A DNA stretch of 64,000 nt from Burkholderiaceae bacterium (GTDB taxonomy: Bacteria > Pseudomonadota > Gammaproteobacteria > Burkholderiales > Burkholderiaceae_C). The notes below the pieces were generated by a model that saw nothing but the letters and a program-made list of their open reading frames with translations, ran no database searches and was not told the origin of the DNA. Below, piece by piece: positions 60,883 through 64,000 of this stretch; position 1 is the first letter of the stretch, and each line of letters opens with the position of its first letter. The stretch covers positions 62,001 through 126,000 of the forward strand of contig JAEUOU010000005.1 in NCBI GenBank assembly GCA_016790575.1, in the 5' to 3' direction. The position numbers and the translations under genes are program-made.

Positions 60883-61842
60883 TCAGGCCCCTGCCGGAAC
60901 GAGAAACTCCCGGCTGATACGGCCGCCCAGATTGTTGACCCGATCGAGGAACTGGGTCAGGAAGGCATGCAGGCCGGTGGCGAGGATCTCGTCGATGCGA
61001 CCGAATTGCAGGTCGGCACGCAACCGCCCGGCATGGCGAAGCGTCTCGCCCTGGCCATCTTCGGATACCAGACGCAGGTTGGAGACCACTTCATTCATGC
61101 TGGCATGCAGCGAACGGGGCATGTCCGCGCGCAGCATCAGCAGTTCGGCCACGCGCTCGGGTTTGATGACGTCGCGATAGACCTTGCGATAGATCTCGAA
61201 TCCGCTCACGCTGCGCAGGATCGCGCTCCAGTGGTAAAAGTCGAGCTCCTGGTCCTTGGCGCTGGCAACGCCGAAGAAGTCGCTTTCCAAGGCATGGAAC
61301 TTCACATCGACGAGTCGCGCGGTGTTGTCCGACCGCTCCAGAAACGTGCCCAGCCGCATGAAATACAGCGCCTCGTCCATCAGCATGGTACCCACCGTGA
61401 CGCCGCGTGACAGGTGCGAGCGGAACTTGACCCACTCGAAGAAAGCCCCCGGATCCCGTTCGAAGGCGCCTTCGCGCAGCAACCGGTTCAGCTCCAGCCA
61501 GGTCTGGTTCTGTGTCTCCCAGACCTCGGTGGTCAGGGTGCCCCGTACCGCCCGTGCGTTTTCGCGCGCGGCGCGCAGACAGGAGACGATGGACGACGGG
61601 TTGTCAGGGTCCTTGACCATGAATTCCATCACCGCTTGAGGCGTCACGTCACCATAGAGTGCCTGATAGGACGGCAGCAACTCGCTGATGGACAAGATGC
61701 CCTGCCAGCCGACTTGCGCAACCGCCGCCGACTGCGGCAACAGCGAGGTCTCATAGCTGACATTGAGCATGCGGGCGGTGTTCTCGGCCCGCTCGGTGTA
61801 GCGGGACATCCAGAACAGGTGATCGGCGGTACGGCTCAGCAT
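60883..61842 (-). CDS. Alpha-E domain protein (DUF403)
   Basis: This 319-residue all-helical protein begins MLSRTADHLFWMSRYTERAE, the signature of the alpha-E domain family, and carries LGTFLERSDNTARLVDVKFH. These proteins are encoded with a circularly permuted ATP-grasp protein, as here with a 10-bp gap, and often with a transglutaminase. They are predicted to act in an amide-ligase or peptide-modification pathway that is not experimentally defined. No transglutaminase gene is adjacent. Confidence 0.92.
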   Translation of the reverse strand: MLSRTADHLFWMSRYTERAENTARMLNVSYETSLLPQSAAVAQVGWQGILSISELLPSYQALYGDVTPQAVMEFMVKDPDNPSSIVSCLRAARENARAVRGTLTTEVWETQNQTWLELNRLLREGAFERDPGAFFEWVKFRSHLSRGVTVGTMLMDEALYFMRLGTFLERSDNTARLVDVKFHALESDFFGVASAKDQELDFYHWSAILRSVSGFEIYRKVYRDVIKPERVAELLMLRADMPRSLHASMNEVVSNLRLVSEDGQGETLRHAGRLRADLQFGRIDEILATGLHAFLTQFLDRVNNLGGRISREFLVPAGA

Positions 61843-61852
61843 CGTGCGGTCC

Positions 61853-63328
61853 TCAAGCTTCCAGAATCCAGGTGTCTTTGGTGCCGCCGCCCTGCGACGA
61901 ATTCACCACCAGCGAGCCTTCCTTCAAGGCGACCCGTGTCAGGCCGCCCGGCACCATCTGCACACTCTTGCCCGACAGCACAAAGGGCCGCAGGTCGATA
62001 TGGCGCGGGGCAATGCCCGATTCCACAAACGTGGGGCAGCTCGACAGGCTCAGTGTCGGCTGGGCGATATAGCCCGACGGGTTGGCCAGAACCGCCTTGC
62101 CGAAGTCCTCGATCTCCGCCCTGGTCGAGGCCGGGCCGACCAGCATGCCATAGCCGCCGGCTCCATGGACTTCCTTGACCACCAGGTCCTTGAGGTTGGC
62201 CATGACGTACTTCAGGTCATCGGGGTTTCGGCACATCCAGGTCGGCACGTTGTTCAGGATCGGTTTTTCGCCGAGGTAGAACTCGATCATCTTGGGCACA
62301 TAGGGGTAGATCGACTTGTCGTCGGCCACGCCGGTGCCCACGGCATTGCAGATGGCGACGTTGCCGGCGCGGTAGGCATCCATCAGGCCGGCACAGCCCA
62401 GCGTCGAAGTGGGACGGAAGACCTGCGGATCAAGGAAGTCGTCATCCACACGCCGGTAGATCACATCGACCCGTTTGGGGCCGCGGGTAGTCCGCATGTA
62501 GACAAAGTCGTCCTTGACGAACAGGTCCTGCCCTTCCACCAGCTCCACACCCATCTGCTGCGCCAGAAAAGCATGTTCGAAATAGGCACTGTTGTACATG
62601 CCCGGAGTGAGCACCACGACGGCAGGCTCGGCGGTCGTGGCCGGGGCGCTGGCACGCAAGGTCTCCAGCAGCAAGTCGGGGTAGTGGGCGACGGGGGCCA
62701 CGGGGTTCTGGCTGAACAGCTCAGGAAACAGCCGCATCATCATCTTGCGGTCTTCCAGCATGTAGCTCACCCCACTGGGCACCCGCAGGTTGTCTTCGAG
62801 CACGTAGTACTCGCCCTTGCCCTGGGCGTCGGGGGCGCGCACGATGTCGATGCCGCTGATATGCGAATAGATGCTGTTGGGCACTTTCACGCCCATCATC
62901 TCCGGGCGGAACTGGGCGTTGCCCTCAATCTGCTCGCGGGGCACCACACCGGCCCGGAGAATCTCCTGGTCATGGTAGACGTCATGGATGAAGCGGTTCA
63001 GCGCGGTGACGCGTTGAACCAGGCCTTTTTCCATGCTGCGCCATTCATGCGCCGGAACAATGCGTGGAATCAGGTCGAACGGAATCAGGCGCTCGGTGCC
63101 CGCGCCATCCTCGTCCTTGGCACCGTACACGGCAAACGTGATGCCGACACGGCGGAAAATCATCTCCGCTTCGTCCCGGCGGGCACGCATGGTGGCCTCG
63201 GGTTGATTGGCCAGCCAGCGGGCATAAGCCACGTAATGGGGTCTGAGCCCGGACTGCGCATCGGCCCACCGGCCGCCCGCGCGCGCCAAAGACCCGAGGT
63301 CCTCATACATCTCATCAAACTTCAACAT
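61853..63328 (-). CDS. Circularly permuted type 2 ATP-grasp protein
   Basis: This 491-residue protein has the family features: YYVLEDNLRVPSGVSYMLEDRK near 175, VDVIYRRVDDDFLDP near 290 and LKDLVVKEVHGAGGYGMLVGPAS near 385, which together form the rearranged ATP-grasp nucleotide and metal sites. It would form an amide bond between a carboxylate and an amine, but the substrate is unknown. The ATG at 63328 (MLKFDEMYEDLGS) fits the conserved N-terminus. It is coupled to the downstream alpha-E gene. Confidence 0.93.
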   Translation of the reverse strand: MLKFDEMYEDLGSLARAGGRWADAQSGLRPHYVAYARWLANQPEATMRARRDEAEMIFRRVGITFAVYGAKDEDGAGTERLIPFDLIPRIVPAHEWRSMEKGLVQRVTALNRFIHDVYHDQEILRAGVVPREQIEGNAQFRPEMMGVKVPNSIYSHISGIDIVRAPDAQGKGEYYVLEDNLRVPSGVSYMLEDRKMMMRLFPELFSQNPVAPVAHYPDLLLETLRASAPATTAEPAVVVLTPGMYNSAYFEHAFLAQQMGVELVEGQDLFVKDDFVYMRTTRGPKRVDVIYRRVDDDFLDPQVFRPTSTLGCAGLMDAYRAGNVAICNAVGTGVADDKSIYPYVPKMIEFYLGEKPILNNVPTWMCRNPDDLKYVMANLKDLVVKEVHGAGGYGMLVGPASTRAEIEDFGKAVLANPSGYIAQPTLSLSSCPTFVESGIAPRHIDLRPFVLSGKSVQMVPGGLTRVALKEGSLVVNSSQGGGTKDTWILEA

Positions 63329-63403
63329 GGCGAAACTCCTGCAGCCAGACAAAGCAATAAGCGCGCCAGGGGGCCCCAGCCCGGGCAACCGCCCGCAATC
63401 GCC

Positions 63404-64000
63404 TCAACGATGGTGCCAGTATCGCCGCACTTGATCGCGATGACAGCGCAACTGGTCCGGCAGGGCGGAGCTCCAGTGCGCCGCGCCGCACTCGGACGAG
63501 AGCGAGACCGTGCTCCCCACCGCCCGGTAGCGGGCCACGACGTCGGCGGCGGGATGACCGAATCGGTTGCGGTAGCCGGCCTGCACCAAGGCCCAGCGTG
63601 GCGACACGGCCTGGACAAACGCGGAAGTCGACGAAGTTTTGCTCCCGTGATGGGGAACCAGCAGGACATCGGCCCGCAGTGCGCCAGCGCTTTCGGCCAG
63701 CCGCTGCTCCTGTGCCGCTTCGATGTCGCCGGTCAGCAGGGCAACCCGACCTTGCGCTTCGATGCGCAGCACACAGCTGAGCGCATTGGTCCGGCGCACC
63801 CGTTCATAGTCTTCATCCCGGGGATGCAATATCTGGAAACGAACCCCGTCCCATTCCCAGTGTTGCCCGGCCACACAACGTTGGCCGGCGCGCAGCCGGT
63901 TGAGCGCATGGTCGGCTGGCAGGGAACTGAGGAGATCCGCCTCGTTCTGCTGCGCCAGAACCGGCGCCGCCCCACCGATGTGGTCCGCGTCGCCGTGACT
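63404..64000 (-). CDS. comEC: ComEC/Rec2 competence protein, C-terminal metallo-beta-lactamase-like part (partial)
   Basis: The frame enters from the right edge and codes 198 residues to the stop. SHGDADHIGGA holds the metal-binding HxDH motif and VLLVPHHGSKTSS a further His, as in the C-terminal nuclease-like domain of ComEC, which moves single-stranded DNA across the inner membrane during transformation. LTGDIEAAQEQRL carries the conserved Asp. The membrane part lies outside the window. Confidence 0.88.
   Translation of the reverse strand, partial: SHGDADHIGGAAPVLAQQNEADLLSSLPADHALNRLRAGQRCVAGQHWEWDGVRFQILHPRDEDYERVRRTNALSCVLRIEAQGRVALLTGDIEAAQEQRLAESAGALRADVLLVPHHGSKTSSTSAFVQAVSPRWALVQAGYRNRFGHPAADVVARYRAVGSTVSLSSECGAAHWSSALPDQLRCHRDQVRRYWHHR

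Noticed and set aside
1-64000. tRNA, rRNA, prophage or complete insertion sequence
   Set aside because: No cloverleaf with a T-loop motif, no rRNA-like conserved blocks, no transposase, integrase or phage structural gene was seen on either strand.

Overview
The window is GC-rich DNA from a betaproteobacterium of the order Burkholderiales, most likely the family Comamonadaceae. This rests on gene order (alaC-hom-thrC-mobB-moeA-moaD-moaE-clpB; rpsF-priB-rpsR-rplI-dnaB; ppsA divergent from ppsR; shp-dhc-cytb), on product types (Omp32-like porin, BhuR-style hemP with a Fur box) and on short dispersed repeats. No rRNA, tRNA, CRISPR array, complete insertion sequence or replication origin was found.

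Left part (1-24.5 kb). A partial TPP-enzyme gene leaves the left edge. It is followed by a proline-rich lipoprotein, an MFS transporter and a TDT-family transporter. An unusual same-strand cluster follows (10.5 to 3.9 kb): a class III cyclase-like protein with a TPR half, a vanadium-haloperoxidase-type PAP2 enzyme with ten Gln-Gly-Ile repeats, a subtilisin-like protease and a LuxR-type regulator. Next come a 5'-truncated DNA methyltransferase remnant, a BrnTA toxin-antitoxin pair with a damaged second copy, and KtrB/TrkA potassium uptake bracketed by direct repeats. A redox block follows: PepSY-response regulator-kinase-PepSY, divergent from SHP, diheme cytochrome c, cytochrome b561 and a 54-residue rubredoxin. 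A Ca2+/cation antiporter and coniferyl aldehyde dehydrogenase end this part.

Middle part (24.5-47.5 kb), mostly core genome. A porin with an FNR-type site; clpB with a sigma32-like promoter and an FNR-type site; molybdopterin genes mobB-moeA-moaD-moaE; threonine genes hom-thrC and an alanine-type aminotransferase; Mth938-like protein, Bcp peroxiredoxin and PIN-PhoH ATPase; dnaB and the rplI-rpsR-priB-rpsF operon; a DUF4212/sodium-solute symporter pair behind ppsA; and ppsR.

Right part (47.5-64 kb). Iron and heme uptake (TonB-dependent receptor, tonB-exbB-exbD, hemP), a membrane protein with a degenerate GGDEF domain, a GlcG/HbpS-like protein, a Bax-inhibitor-1 protein, a 1302-residue multi-PAS hybrid kinase, rlmD, an alpha-E/ATP-grasp pair and the 3' end of comEC.

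The most unusual cross-cutting signal is a family of about ten ~45-bp dispersed repeats (core CCTTTTTACGCTGGGTA). Some copies lie inside reading frames without breaking them (rlmD, the methyltransferase remnant) and one supplies the exbD stop codon. Two other repeat types also lie in frame, in moaE and in the methyltransferase remnant. Repeat-driven protein remodelling and the haloperoxidase/protease/cyclase cluster are the two things most worth following up.
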